DNA from: Ectobius pallidus | Taxonomy: Eukaryota; Arthropoda; Insecta; Blattodea; Ectobiidae | NCBI GenBank assembly: GCA_964059195.1 | Contig: CAXKWD010000002.1 | Location: forward strand, 165,918,559 to 165,982,558 | Direction of reading: 5' to 3' | Length of the DNA stretch: 64,000 bases | Shown: piece after piece, positions 1 to 13,470 of the stretch | Layout: each line of letters begins with the position of its first letter | Numbering within the stretch: the first letter of the stretch is position 1 | Position numbers and translations under genes: made by a program | The notes under the pieces: generated by a model | Databases searched by the model: none | What the model saw: only the letters and a program-made list of their open reading frames with translations | Told to the model about the DNA's origin: nothing

Positions 1-504
1 GCAGGATTTTAGAAAAGTCGAAATAAAACCATTTTATCAGCCTAGTACATAAAAACTCCCAAGAGACGAACGTCATAACATTTCATTGCGTATAAAACCG
101 TGTACATCAACAATAAAAATGTCCCGTAGTTTACAAGATAACGGCTGTCGAACCGTTGAAAACGCCTCGCACGAAAAAAGTCATATCGGCAAAGATAACA
201 TCTTTTTCAATTCCGCACACTCACGGCATAAAAGAAACTTTCGGAAATAAAAATAAAATCGACGCTTACGAAAGTTGGCATGGCTGAGAATCCCGTGAAG
301 GCATGCAGCTTGTATAAAAGCGCAGGATTTTATAACAGTGTAAAAAAAACAGTTTCAACTGCCTTAGGCATGTAAACTTGTTTCCTCGGAAACACAAGAC
401 ATTTTTGAGATTATATTGTTAATGTAAAAACAATTTTTTTTAATTCTTGGAGATGAAAATCGCGCAGGATTTTACAAAAGTCGAAATAAAACCATTTTAT
501 CAGC
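1..504 (+). repeat. Partial monomer end plus one K-type monomer
   Basis: Positions 1-41 are the tail of a truncated monomer. Positions 42-504 are a K-type monomer, recognised by GCGTATAAAACCG, CCCGTAGTTTACAAG, the ACTCACGGC block and CCCGTGAAGG. It is the end of a higher-order repeat whose earlier monomers lie outside the window. Confidence 0.9.
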
Positions 505-3500
505 CTAGTACATAAAAACTCCCAAGAGACGAACGTCATAACATTTCATTGCGTATAAAACCGTGTACATCAACAATAAAAATGTACCATAGTTTACAAG
601 ATAACGGCTGTCGAACCGTTGAAAACGCCTCGCACGAAAAAAGTTACATCGGCAAAAATAACATCTTTTACATTTCCGCACACTCACAGCATAAAAAAAC
701 TTTCGGAAATAAAAATAAAAATCGACGCTTACGAAAGTTGGCAGGGCTGAGAATCCCGGGAAGGGATGCAGCTTCTATAAAAGCGGAGGATTGTATAAAA
801 GTGGAAAAAAAAAGTTTCAACTGCCTTTGGCATATAAACTTATGTTTCCTCGGAAACACAAGACATTTTTGAGATTATATTGTTAATGTAAAAACAATAT
901 TTTTTATTTTTGGAGATGAAAATCGCGCAGGATTTTAGAAAAGTCGAAATAAAACCATTTTATCAGCCTAGTACATAAAAACTCCCAAGAGACGAACGTC
1001 ATAACATTTCATTGCCAATAAAAGCGTGTACATCAACAATAAAAATGTACCATAGTTTACGAGATAACGGCTGTCGAACCGTTGAAAACGACTCACACGA
1101 AAAAAGTCATATCGGCAAAAATAACATCTTTTATAATTCCGCATACTCACAACATAAAAGAAACTTTCGGAAATAAAAATAAAATCGACGCTAATGGAAG
1201 TTGGCAGGGCTGAGAATCCCGGGAAGGCATGCAGCTTCTATTAAAGCGCAGGTTTGTATACGATTGGAAAAAGAACAGTTTCAACTGCTTTTGCATATAA
1301 ACTTATGTTTCCTCGGAAACACAAGACATTTTTGACATTATATTGTTTATGTAAAAACAATATTTTTTATTCTTGGAGATGAAAGTCGCGCAGGATTTTA
1401 GAAAAGTCGATATAAAACCATTTTATCAGCCTAGTACATAAAAACTCCCAAAAGACGATCGTCAAAACATTTCATTGCGAATAAAAGCGTGTACATCAAC
1501 AATAAAAATGTACCATAGTTTACGAGATAACGGCTGTCGAACTGTTGAAAACAACTCACACGAAAAAAGTCATATCGGTAAAAATAACATCTTTTTGAAA
1601 TCCGCATACTCACAGCATAAAATATACTTTCGGAAATAAAACTAAAATCGACGCTAACGGAAGTTGGCAGGGCTGAGAATCCTGGGAAGGCATGCAGCTT
1701 CTATTAAAGCGCAGGATTGTATAAGAGTGGAAAAAGAACAGTTTCAACTGCTTTTGCATATAAACTTATGTTTCCTCGGAAACACAAGACATTTTTGAGA
1801 TTATATTGTTAATGTAAAAACAATATTTTTTATTCTTGGAGATGAAAATCGCTCAGGATTTTAGAAAAGTCGAAATGAAACCATTTTATCAGCCCAGTAC
1901 ATAAAAACTCCCAAGAGACGAACGTCATAACATTTCATTGCGAATAAAAGCGTGTACATCAACAATAAAAATGTACCATAGTTTACGAGATAACGGCTGT
2001 CGAACCGTTGAAAACGACTCAAACGAAAAAAGTCATATCGGCAAAAATAACATCTTTTATAATTCCGCATACTCACAGCATAAATGAAACTTTCGGAAAT
2101 AAAAATAAAATCGACGCTAACGGAAGTTGGCAGGGCTGAGAATCCCGGGAAGGCATGCAGCTTCCATTAAAGCGCAGGTTTGTATACGATTGGAAAAAGA
2201 ACTGTTTCAACTGCTTTTGCATATAAACTTATGTTTCCTCGGAAACACAAGACATTTTTGACATTATATTGTTTATGTAAAAACAATATTTTTTATTCTT
2301 GGAGATGAAAGTCGCGCAGGATTTTAGAAAAGTCGATATAAAACCATTTTATCAGCCTAGTACATAAAAACTCCCAAAAGACGATCATCAAAACATTTCA
2401 TTGCGAATAAAAGCGTGTACATCAACAATAAAAATGTACCATAGTTTACGAGATAACGGCTGTCGAACCGTTGAAAACGACTCACACGAAAAAAGTCATA
2501 TCGGTAAAAATAACATCTTTTTGAAATCCGCATACTCACAGCATAAAATAAACTTTCGGAAATAAAACTAAAATCGACGCTAACGGAAGTTGGCAGGGCT
2601 GAGAATCCCGGGAAGGCATGCAGGTTCTATTAAGGCACAGGATTGTATAAGAGTGGAAAAAGAACAGTTTCAACTGCTTTTGCATATAAACTTATGTTTC
2701 CTCGGAAACACAAGACATTTTTGAGATTATATTGTTAATGTAAAAACAATATTTTTTATTCTTGGAGATGAAAGTCGCGCAGGAGTTTAGAAAAGTCGAA
2801 ATAAAACCATTTTATCAGCCTAGTACATAAAAACTCCCAAGAGACGAACGTCATAACATTTCATTGCGAATAAAAGCGTGTACATCAACAATAAAAGTGT
2901 ACCGTAGTTTACGAGATAACGGCTGTCGAACCGTTGAAAACGCCTCGCACGAAAAAAGTCATATCGGCAAAGATAACATCTTTTTCAATTCCGCATACTC
3001 ACAGCATAAATGAAACTTTCGGAAATAAAAATAAAATCGACGCTAACGGAAGTTGGCAGGGCTGAGAATCCCGGGAAGGCATGCAGCTTCTATTAAAGAA
3101 CAGGATTGTATAAGAGTGGAAAAAGAACAGTTTCAACTGCTTTTGCATATAAACTTATGTTTCCTCGGAAACACAAGACATTTTTGAGATTATATTGTTA
3201 ATGTAAAATCAATATTTTTTATTCTTGGAGATGAAAGTCGCGCAGGATTTTAGAAAAGTCGATATAAAACCATTTTATCAGCCTAGTACATAAAAACTCC
3301 CAAGAGACGAACGTCAAAACATTTGATTGCGAATAAAAGCGTGTACATCAACAATAAAAATGTACCATAATTTACGAGATAACGGCTGTCGAACCGTTGA
3401 AAACGACTCACACGAAAAAAGTCGTATCGGTAAAAATAACATCTTTTTCAAATCCGCATACTCACAGCATAAAAGAAACTTTCGGAAATAAAACTAAAAT

Positions 3501-5134
3501 CGACGCTAACGGAAGTTGGCAGGGCTGAGAATCCCGGGAAGGCATGCAGCTTCTATTAAAGCACAGGATTGTATAAGAGTGGAAAAAGAACAGTTTCAAC
3601 TGCTTTTGCATATAAACTTATGTTTCCTCGGAAACACAATACATTTTTGAGATTATATTGTTAATGTAAAAACAATATTTTTTATTCTTGGAGATGAAAG
3701 TCGCGCAGGATTTTAGAAAAGTCGAAATAAAACCATTTTATCAGCCTAGTACATAAAAACTCCCAAGAGACGAACGTCAAAACATTTCATTGCGAATAAA
3801 AGCGTGTAGATCAACAATAAAAATGTACCATAGTTTACGAGATAACGGCTGTCGAACCGTTGAAAACGACTCACACGAAAAAAGTCGTATCGGTAAAAAT
3901 AACATCTTTTTCAAATCCGCATACTCACAGCATAAAAGAAACTTTCGGAAATAAAACTAAAATCGACGCTAACGGAAGTTGGCTGGGCTGAGAATCCCGG
4001 GAAGGCATGCAGCTTCTATTAAAGCACAGGATTGTATAAGAGTGGAAAAAGAACAGTTTCAACTGCTTTTGCATATAAACTTATGTTTCCTCGGAAACAC
4101 AATACATTTTTGAGATTATATTGTTAATGTAAAAACAATATTTTTTATTCTTGGAGATGAAAGTCGCGCAGGATTTTAGAAAAGTCGAAATAAAACCATT
4201 TTATCAGCCTAGTACATAAAAACTCCCAAGAGACGAACGTCATAACATTTCATTGCGAATAAAAGCGTGTACATCAACAATAAAAATGTACCGTAGTTTA
4301 CGAGATAACGGCTGTCGAACCGTTGAAAACGCCTCGCACGAAAAAAGTCATATCGGCAAAAATAACATCTTTTACAATTCTGCACACTCACAGCATAAAA
4401 GAAACTTTCGGAAATAAAAATAAAATCGACGCTTACGGAAGTTGGTAGGGCTGAGAATCCCGGGAAGGCATGCAGCTTCTATAAAAGCGGAGGATTGTAT
4501 AAAAGTGGATAAAAAAAGTTTCAACTGCCTTTGGCATATAAACTTATGTTTCCTCGGAAACACAAGACATTTTTGAGATTATATTGTTAATGTAAAAACA
4601 ATATTTTTTATTCTTGGAGATGAAAATCGCGCAGGATTTTAGAAAAGTCGAAATAAAACCATTTTATCAGCCTAGTACATAAAAACTCCCAATATACGAA
4701 CGTCATAACATTTCATTGCGAATAAAAGCGTGTACATCAACAATAAAAATGTACCATAGTTTACGAGATAACGGCTGTCGAACCGTTGAAAACGACTCAC
4801 ACGAAAAAAGTCTTATCGGCAAAAATAACATCTTTTATAATTCCGCATACTCACAGCATAAATGAAACTTTCGGATATAAAAATAAAATCGACGCTAACG
4901 GAAGTTGGCAAGGCTGAGAATCCCGGGAAGGCATGCAGCTTGTATAAAAGCGCAGGATTTTATAACAGTGTAAAAAAAACAGTTTCAACTGCCTTAGGCA
5001 TGTAAACTTGTTTCCTCGGAAACACAAGACATTTTTGAGATTATATTGTTAATGTAAAAACAATTTTTTTTAATTCTTGGAGATGAAAATCGCGCAGGAT
5101 TTTACAAAAGTCGAAATAAAACCATTTTATCAGC
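505..5134 (+). repeat. HOR copy 1, 10 monomers (A B C D E F G H I J/K)
   Basis: Monomers begin at 505, 968, 1431, 1894, 2357, 2820, 3283, 3746, 4209 and 4672. The last is a hybrid: a J-type head (CCCAATATACG, GTCTTATCGG) runs into a K-type tail (GCTTGTATAAAAGCGCAGG near 4937). The span is exactly 10 x 463 bp. Its A and C types carry the haplogroup-1 variants: AACTGTTG and CCTGGG in C, and AAAAGCGGAGG with AAAGTGG in A. Confidence 0.88.
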
Positions 5135-8100
5135 CTAGTACATAAAAACTCCCAAGAGACGAACGTCATAACATTTCATTGCGAATAAAAGCGTGTACAT
5201 CAACAATAAAAATGTACCGTAGTTTACGAGATAACGGCTGTCGAACCGTTGAAAACGACTCACACGAAAAAAGTCATATCGGCAAAAATAACATCTTTTA
5301 TAATTCCGCATACTCACAACATAAAAGAAACTTTCGGAAATAAAAATAAAATCGACGCTAATGGAAGTTGGCAGGGCTGAGAATCCCGGGAAGGCATGCA
5401 GCTTCTATTAAAGCGCAGGTTTGTATACGATTGGAAAAAGAACAGTTTCAACTGCTTTTGCATATAAACTTATGTTTCCTCGGAAACACAAGACATTTTT
5501 GACATTATATTGTTTATGTAAAAACAATATTTTTTATTCTTGGAGATGAAAGTCGCGCAGGATTTTAGAAAAGTCGATATAAAACCATTTTATCAGCCTA
5601 GTACATAAAAACTCCCAAAAGACGATCGTCAAAACATTTCATTGCGAATAAAAGCGTGTACATCAACAATAAAAATGTACCATAGTTTACGAGATAACGG
5701 CTGTCGAACTGTTGAAAACAACTCACACGAAAAAAGTCATATCGGTAAAAATAACATCTTTTTGAAATCCGCATACTCACAGCATAAAATATACTTTCGG
5801 AAATAAAACTAAAATCGACGCTAACGGAAGTTGGCAGGGCTGAGAATCCTGGGAAGGCATGCAGCTTCTATTAAAGCGCAGGATTGTATAAGAGTGGAAA
5901 AAGAACAGTTTCAACTGCTTTTGCATATAAACTTATGTTTCCTCGGAAACACAAGACATTTTTGAGATTATATTGTTAATGTAAAAACAATATTTTTTAT
6001 TCTTGGAGATGAAAATCGCTCAGGATTTTAGAAAAGTCGAAATGAAACCATTTTATCAGCCCAGTACATAAAAACTCCCAAGAGACGAACGTCATAACAT
6101 TTCATTGCGAATAAAAGCGTGTACATCAACAATAAAAATGTACCATAGTTTACGAGATAACGGCTGTCGAACCGTTGAAAACGACTCAAACGAAAAAAGT
6201 CATATCGGCAAAAATAACATCTTTTATAATTCCGCATACTCACAGCATAAATGAAACTTTCGGAAATAAAAATAAAATCGACGCTAACGGAAGTTGGCAG
6301 GGCTGAGAATCCCGGGAAGGCATGCAGCTTCCATTAAAGCGCAGGCTTGTATACGATTGGAAAAAGAACAGTTTCAACTGCTTTTGCATATAAACGTATG
6401 TTTCCTCGGAAACACAAGACATTTTTGACATTATATTGTTTATGTAAAAACAATATTTTTTATTCTTGGAGATGAAAGTCGCGCAGGATTTTAGAAAAGT
6501 CGATATAAAACCATTTTATCAGCCTAGTACATAAAAACTCCCAAAAGACGATCATCAAAACATTTCATTGCGAATAAAAGCGTGTACATCAACAATAAAA
6601 ATGTACCATAGTTTACGAGATAACGGCTGTCGAACCGTTGAAAACGACTCACACGAAAAAAGTCATATCGGTAAAAATAACATCTTTTTGAAATCCGCAT
6701 ACTCACAGCATAAAATAAACTTTCGGAAATAAAACTAAAATCGACGCTAACGGAAGTTGGCAGGGCTGAGAATCCCGGGAAGGCATGCAGGTTCTATTAA
6801 GGCACAGGATTGTATAAGAGTGGAAAAAGAACAGTTTCAACTGCTTTTGCATATAAACTTATGTTTCCTCGGAAACACAAGACATTTTTGAGATTATATT
6901 GTTAATGTAAAAACAATATTTTTTATTCTTGGAGATGAAAGTCGCGCAGGAGTTTAGAAAAGTCGAAATAAAACCATTTTATCAGCCTAGTACATAAAAA
7001 CTCCCAAGAGACGAACGTCATAACATTTCATTGCGAATAAAAGCGTGTACATCAACAATAAAAATGTACCGTAGTTTACGAGATAACGGCTGTCGAACCG
7101 TTGAAAACGCCTCGCACGAAAAAAGTCATATCGGCAAAGATAACATCTTTTTCAATTCCGCATACTCACAGCATAAATGAAACTTTCGGAAATAAAAATA
7201 AAATCGACGCTAACGGAAGTTGGCAGGGCTGAGAATCCCGGGAAGGCATGCAGCTTCTATTAAAGAACAGGATTGTATAAGAGTGGAAAAAGAACAGTTT
7301 CAACTGCTTTTGCATATAAACTTATGTTTCCTCGGAAACACAAGACATTTTTGAGATTATATTGTTAATGTAAAATCAATATTTTTTATTCTTGGAGATG
7401 AAAGTCGCGCAGGATTTTAGAAAAGTCGATATAAAACCATTTTATCAGCCTAGTACATAAAAACTCCCAAGAGACGAACGTCAAAACATTTCATTGCGAA
7501 TAAAAGCGTGTAGATCAACAATAAAAATGTACCATAGTTTACGAGATAACGGCTGTCGAACCGTTGAAAACGACTCACACGAAAAAAGTCGTATCGGTAA
7601 AAATAACATCTTTTTCAAATCCGCATACTCACAGCATAAAAGAAACTTTCGGAAATAAAACTAAAATCGACGCTAACGGAAGTTGGCTGGGCTGAGAATC
7701 CCGGGAAGGCATGCAGCTTCTATTAAAGCACAGGATTGTATAAGAGTGGAAAAAGAACAGTTTCAACTGCTTTTGCATATAAACTTATGTTTCCTCGGAA
7801 ACACAATACATTTTTGAGATTATATTGTTAATGTAAAAACAATATTTTTTATTCTTGGAGATGAAAGTCGCGCAGGATTTTAGAAAAGTCGAAATAAAAC
7901 CATTTTATCAGCCTAGTACATAAAAACTCCCAAGAGACGAACGTCATAACATTTCATTGCGAATAAAAGCGTGTACATCAACAATAAAAATGTACCGTAG
8001 TTTACGAGATAACGGCTGTCGAACCGTTGAAAACGCCTCGCACGAAAAAAGTCATATCGGCAAAAATAACATCTTTTACAATTCTGCACACTCACAGCAT

Positions 8101-8838
8101 AAAAGAAACTTTCGGAAATAAAAATAAAATCGACGCTTACGGAAGTTTTTAGGGCTGAGAATCCCGGGAAGGCATGCAGCTTCTATAAAAGCGGAGGATT
8201 GTATAAAAGTGGATAAAAAAAGTTTCAACTGCCTTTGGCATATAAACTTATGTTTCCTCGGAAACACAAGACATTTTTGAGATTATATTGTTAATGTAAA
8301 AACAATATTTTTTATTCTTGGAGATGAAAATCGCGCAGGATTTTAGAAAAGTCGAAATAAAACCATTTTATCAGCCTAGTACATAAAAACTCCCAATATA
8401 CGAACGTCATAACATTTCATTGCGAATAAAAGCGTGTACATCAACAATAAAAATGTACCATAGTTTACGAGATAACGGCTGTCGAACCGTTGAAAACGAC
8501 TCACACGAAAAAAGTCTTATCGGCAAAAATAACATCTTTTATAATTCCGCATACTCACAGCATAAATGAAACTTTCGGATATAAAAATAAAATCGACGCT
8601 AACGGAAGTTGGCAAGGCTGAGAATCCCGGGAAGGCATGCAGCTTGTATAAAAGCGCAGGATTTTATAACAGTGTAAAAAAAACAGTTTCAACTGCCTTA
8701 GGCATGTAAACTTGTTTCCTCGGAAACACAAGACATTTTTGAGATTATATTGTTAATGTAAAAACAATTTTTTTTAATTCTTGGAGATGAAAATCGCGCA
8801 GGATTTTACAAAAGTCGAAATAAAACCATTTTATCAGC
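5135..8838 (+). repeat. HOR copy 2, 8 monomers (A/B C D E F G/H I J/K)
   Basis: Monomers begin at 5135, 5598, 6061, 6524, 6987, 7450, 7913 and 8376; the span is exactly 8 x 463 bp. The first is an A/B hybrid: TTTACAAAAGTCG just upstream as before type A, then ACCGTAGTTTACGAG and a B-type second half. The monomer at 7450 is a G/H fusion, with a G-type lead-in (GTCGATATAAAACC) and an H body (GTAGATCAAC, GGCTGGGC). Its D monomer carries the linked variants CAGGCTTG and AAACGTATG (haplogroup 2). A private change, GTTTTTA instead of GTTGGTA, lies at 8145-8151. Confidence 0.87.
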
Positions 8839-11800
8839 CTAGTACATAAAAACTCCCAAGAGACGAACGTCATAACATTTCATTGCGAATAAAAGCGTGT
8901 ACATCAACAATAAAAATGTACCGTAGTTTACGAGATAACGGCTGTCGAACCGTTGAAAACGACTCACACGAAAAAAGTCATATCGGCAAAAATAACATCT
9001 TTTATAATTCCGCATACTCACAACATAAAAGAAACTTTCGGAAATAAAAATAAAATCGACGCTAATGGAAGTTGGCAGGGCTGAGAATCCCGGGAAGGCA
9101 TGCAGCTTCTATTAAAGCGCAGGTTTGTATACGATTGGAAAAAGAACAGTTTCAACTGCTTTTGCATATAAACTTATGTTTCCTCGGAAACACAAGACAT
9201 TTTTGACATTATATTGTTTATGTAAAAACAATATTTTTTATTCTTGGAGATGAAAGTCGCGCAGGATTTTAGAAAAGTCGATATAAAACCATTTTATCAG
9301 CCTAGTACATAAAAACTCCCAAAAGACGATCGTCAAAACATTTCATTGCGAATAAAAGCGTGTACATCAACAATAAAAATGTACCATAGTTTACGAGATA
9401 ACGGCTGTCGAACTGTTGAAAACAACTCACACGAAAAAAGTCATATCGGTAAAAATAACATCTTTTTGAAATCCGCATACTCACAGCATAAAATATACTT
9501 TCGGAAATAAAACTAAAATCGACGCTAACGGAAGTTGGCAGGGCTGAGAATCCTGGGAAGGCATGCAGCTTCTATTAAAGCGCAGGATTGTATAAGAGTG
9601 GAAAAAGAACAGTTTCAACTGCTTTTGCATATAAACTTATGTTTCCTCGGAAACACAAGACATTTTTGAGATTATATTGTTAATGTAAAAACAATATTTT
9701 TTATTCTTGGAGATGAAAATCGCTCAGGATTTTAGAAAAGTCGAAATGAAACCATTTTATCAGCCCAGTACATAAAAACTCCCAAGAGACGAACGTCATA
9801 ACATTTCATTGCGAATAAAAGCGTGTACATCAACAATAAAAATGTACCATAGTTTACGAGATAACGGCTGTCGAACCGTTGAAAACGACTCAAACGAAAA
9901 AAGTCATATCGGCAAAAATAACATCTTTTATAATTCCGCATACTCACAGCATAAATGAAACTTTCGGAAATAAAAATAAAATCGACGCTAACGGAAGTTG
10001 GCAGGGCTGAGAATCCCGGGAAGGCATGCAGCTTCCATTAAAGCGCAGGCTTGTATACGATTGGAAAAAGAACAGTTTCAACTGCTTTTGCATATAAACG
10101 TATGTTTCCTCGGAAACACAAGACATTTTTGACATTATATTGTTTATGTAAAAACAATATTTTTTATTCTTGGAGATGAAAGTCGCGCAGGATTTTAGAA
10201 AAGTCGATATAAAACCATTTTATCAGCCTAGTACATAAAAACTCCCAAAAGACGATCATCAAAACATTTCATTGCGAATAAAAGCGTGTACATCAACAAT
10301 AAAAATGTACCATAGTTTACGAGATAACGGCTGTCGAACCGTTGAAAACGACTCACACGAAAAAAGTCATATCGGTAAAAATAACATCTTTTTGAAATCC
10401 GCATACTCACAGCATAAAATAAACTTTCGGAAATAAAACTAAAATCGACGCTAACGGAAGTTGGCAGGGCTGAGAATCCCGGGAAGGCATGCAGGTTCTA
10501 TTAAGGCACAGGATTGTATAAGAGTGGAAAAAGAACAGTTTCAACTGCTTTTGCATATAAACTTATGTTTCCTCGGAAACACAAGACATTTTTGAGATTA
10601 TATTGTTAATGTAAAAACAATATTTTTTATTCTTGGAGATGAAAGTCGCGCAGGAGTTTAGAAAAGTCGAAATAAAACCATTTTATCAGCCTAGTACATA
10701 AAAACTCCCAAGAGACGAACGTCATAACATTTCATTGCGAATAAAAGCGTGTACATCAACAATAAAAATGTACCGTAGTTTACGAGATAACGGCTGTCGA
10801 ACCGTTGAAAACGCCTCGCACGAAAAAAGTCATATCGGCAAAGATAACATCTTTTTCAATTCCGCATACTCACAGCATAAATGAAACTTTCGGAAATAAA
10901 AATAAAATCGACGCTAACGGAAGTTGGCAGGGCTGAGAATCCCGGGAAGGCATGCAGCTTCTATTAAAGAACAGGATTGTATAAGAGTGGAAAAAGAACA
11001 GTTTCAACTGCTTTTGCATATAAACTTATGTTTCCTCGGAAACACAAGACATTTTTGAGATTATATTGTTAATGTAAAATCAATATTTTTTATTCTTGGA
11101 GATGAAAGTCGCGCAGGATTTTAGAAAAGTCGATATAAAACCATTTTATCAGCCTAGTACATAAAAACTCCCAAGAGACGAACGTCAAAACATTTGATTG
11201 CGAATAAAAGCGTGTACATCAACAATAAAAATGTACCATAATTTACGAGATAACGGCTGTCGAACCGTTGAAAACGACTCACACGAAAAAAGTCGTATCG
11301 GTAAAAATAACATCTTTTTCAAATCCGCATACTCACAGCATAAAAGAAACTTTCGGAAATAAAACTAAAATCGACGCTAACGGAAGTTGGCAGGGCTGAG
11401 AATCCCGGGAAGGCATGCAGCTTCTATTAAAGCACAGGATTGTATAAGAGTGGAAAAAGAACAGTTTCAACTGCTTTTGCATATAAACTTATGTTTCCTC
11501 GGAAACACAAGACATTTTTGAGATTATATTGTTAATGTAAAAACAATATTTTTTATTCTTGGAGATGAAAGTCGCGCAGGATTTTAGAAAAGTCGAAATA
11601 AAACCATTTTATCAGCCTAGTACATAAAAACTCCCAAGAGACGAACGTCAAAACATTTCATTGCGAATAAAAGCGTGTAGATCAACAATAAAAATGTACC
11701 ATAGTTTACGAGATAACGGCTGTCGAACCGTTGAAAACGACTCACACGAAAAAAGTCGTATCGGTAAAAATAACATCTTTTTCAAATCCGCATACTCACA

Positions 11801-13470
11801 GCATAAAAGAAACTTTCGGAAATAAAACTAAAATCGACGCTAACGGAAGTTGGCTGGGCTGAGAATCCCGGGAAGGCATGCAGCTTCTATTAAAGCACAG
11901 GATTGTATAAGAGTGGAAAAAGAACAGTTTCAACTGCTTTTGCATATAAACTTATGTTTCCTCGGAAACACAATACATTTTTGAGATTATATTGTTAATG
12001 TAAAAACAATATTTTTTATTCTTGGAGATGAAAGTCGCGCAGGATTTTAGAAAAGTCGAAATAAAACCATTTTATCAGCCTAGTACATAAAAACTCCCAA
12101 GAGACGAACGTCATAACATTTCATTGCGAATAAAAGCGTGTACATCAACAATAAAAATGTACCGTAGTTTACGAGATAACGGCTGTCGAACCGTTGAAAA
12201 CGCCTCGCACGAAAAAAGTCATATCGGCAAAAATAACATCTTTTACAATTCTGCACACTCACAGCATAAAAGAAACTTTCGGAAATAAAAATAAAATCGA
12301 CGCTTACGGAAGTTGGTAGGGCTGAGAATCCCGGGAAGGCATGCAGCTTCTATAAAAGCGGAGGATTGTATAAAAGTGGATAAAAAAAGTTTCAACTGCC
12401 TTTGGCATATAAACTTATGTTTCCTCGGAAACACAAGACATTTTTGAGATTATATTGTTAATGTAAAAACAATATTTTTTATTCTTGGAGATGAAAATCG
12501 CGCAGGATTTTAGAAAAGTCGAAATAAAACCATTTTATCAGCCTAGTACATAAAAACTCCCAATATACGAACGTCATAACATTTCATTGCGAATAAAAGC
12601 GTGTACATCAACAATAAAAATGTACCATAGTTTACGAGATAACGGCTGTCGAACCGTTGAAAACGACTCACACGAAAAAAGTCTTATCGGCAAAAATAAC
12701 ATCTTTTATAATTCCGCATACTCACAGCATAAATGAAACTTTCGGATATAAAAATAAAATCGACGCTAACGGAAGTTGGCAAGGCTGAGAATCCCGGGAA
12801 GGCATGCAGCTTCTATTAAAGCACAGGATTGTATAAGAGTGGAAAAAGAACAGTTTCGACTGCTTTTGCATATAAACTTATGTTTCCTCGGAAACACAAG
12901 ACATTTTTGAGATTATATTGTTAATGTAAAAACAATTTTTTTTATTCTTGGAGATGAAAGTCGCGGCAGGATTTTAGAAAAGTCGAAATAAAACCATTTT
13001 ATCAGCCTAGTACATAAAAACTCCCAAGAGACGAACGTCATAACATTTCATTGCGTATAAAACCGTGTACATCAACAATAAAAATGTCCCGTAGTTTACA
13101 AGATAACGGCTGTCGAACCGTTGAAAACGCCTCGCACGAAAAAAGTCATATCGGCAAAGATAACATCTTTTTCAATTCCGCACACTCACGGCATAAAAGA
13201 AACTTTCGGAAATAAAAATAAAATCGACGCTTACGAAAGTTGGCATGGCTGAGAATCCCGTGAAGGCATGCAGCTTGTATAAAAGCGCAGGATTTTATAA
13301 CAGTGTAAAAAAAAACAGTTTCAACTGCCTTAGGCATGTAAACTTGTTTCCTCGGAAACACAAGACATTTTTGAGATTATATTGTTAATGTAAAAACAAT
13401 TTTTTTTAATTCTTGGAGATGAAAATCGCGCAGGATTTTACAAAAGTCGAAATAAAACCATTTTATCAGC
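8839..13470 (+). repeat. HOR copy 3, 10 monomers (A/B C D E F G H I J K)
   Basis: Monomers begin at 8839, 9302, 9765, 10228, 10691, 11154, 11617, 12080, 12543 and about 13007. The copy starts with the same A/B hybrid as copy 2 and carries the same D-type variants, so the two share a recent ancestor. Unlike copy 2 it has separate G and H monomers and a true J to K passage. Two single-base insertions in the J/K region (GTCGCGGCAGG near 12960 and a longer A run near 13310) make the span 4632 bp rather than 4630. Confidence 0.86.

Noticed and set aside
170..186. A CENP-B-box-like match on the minus strand (TTCGTGCGAGGCGTT in A, F, I and K types; TTCGTGTGAGTCGTT in others)
   Set aside because: Only 7 of the 9 essential positions of NTTCGNNNNANNCGGGN match. 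About one such match is expected by chance in both strands of a 463-bp unit, so it is not evidence for a CENP-B site.
505..687. A 60-residue antisense reading frame (MSxRxxKRCYF...) repeated in most monomers across the array
   Set aside because: It follows from the monomer sequence itself. Changes between monomers are often amino-acid altering (for example C/Y, N/D, V/L/A), and several monomers lose the start or stop. There is no sign of purifying selection or of a promoter for each copy.
549..872. A 107-residue sense frame in A-type monomers (also 13515, 29722, 37595, 45930)
   Set aside because: Present only in types lacking certain stops; its end shifts with single-base indels in the A runs (112, 97, 95 residues in other copies), and it resembles no known family.
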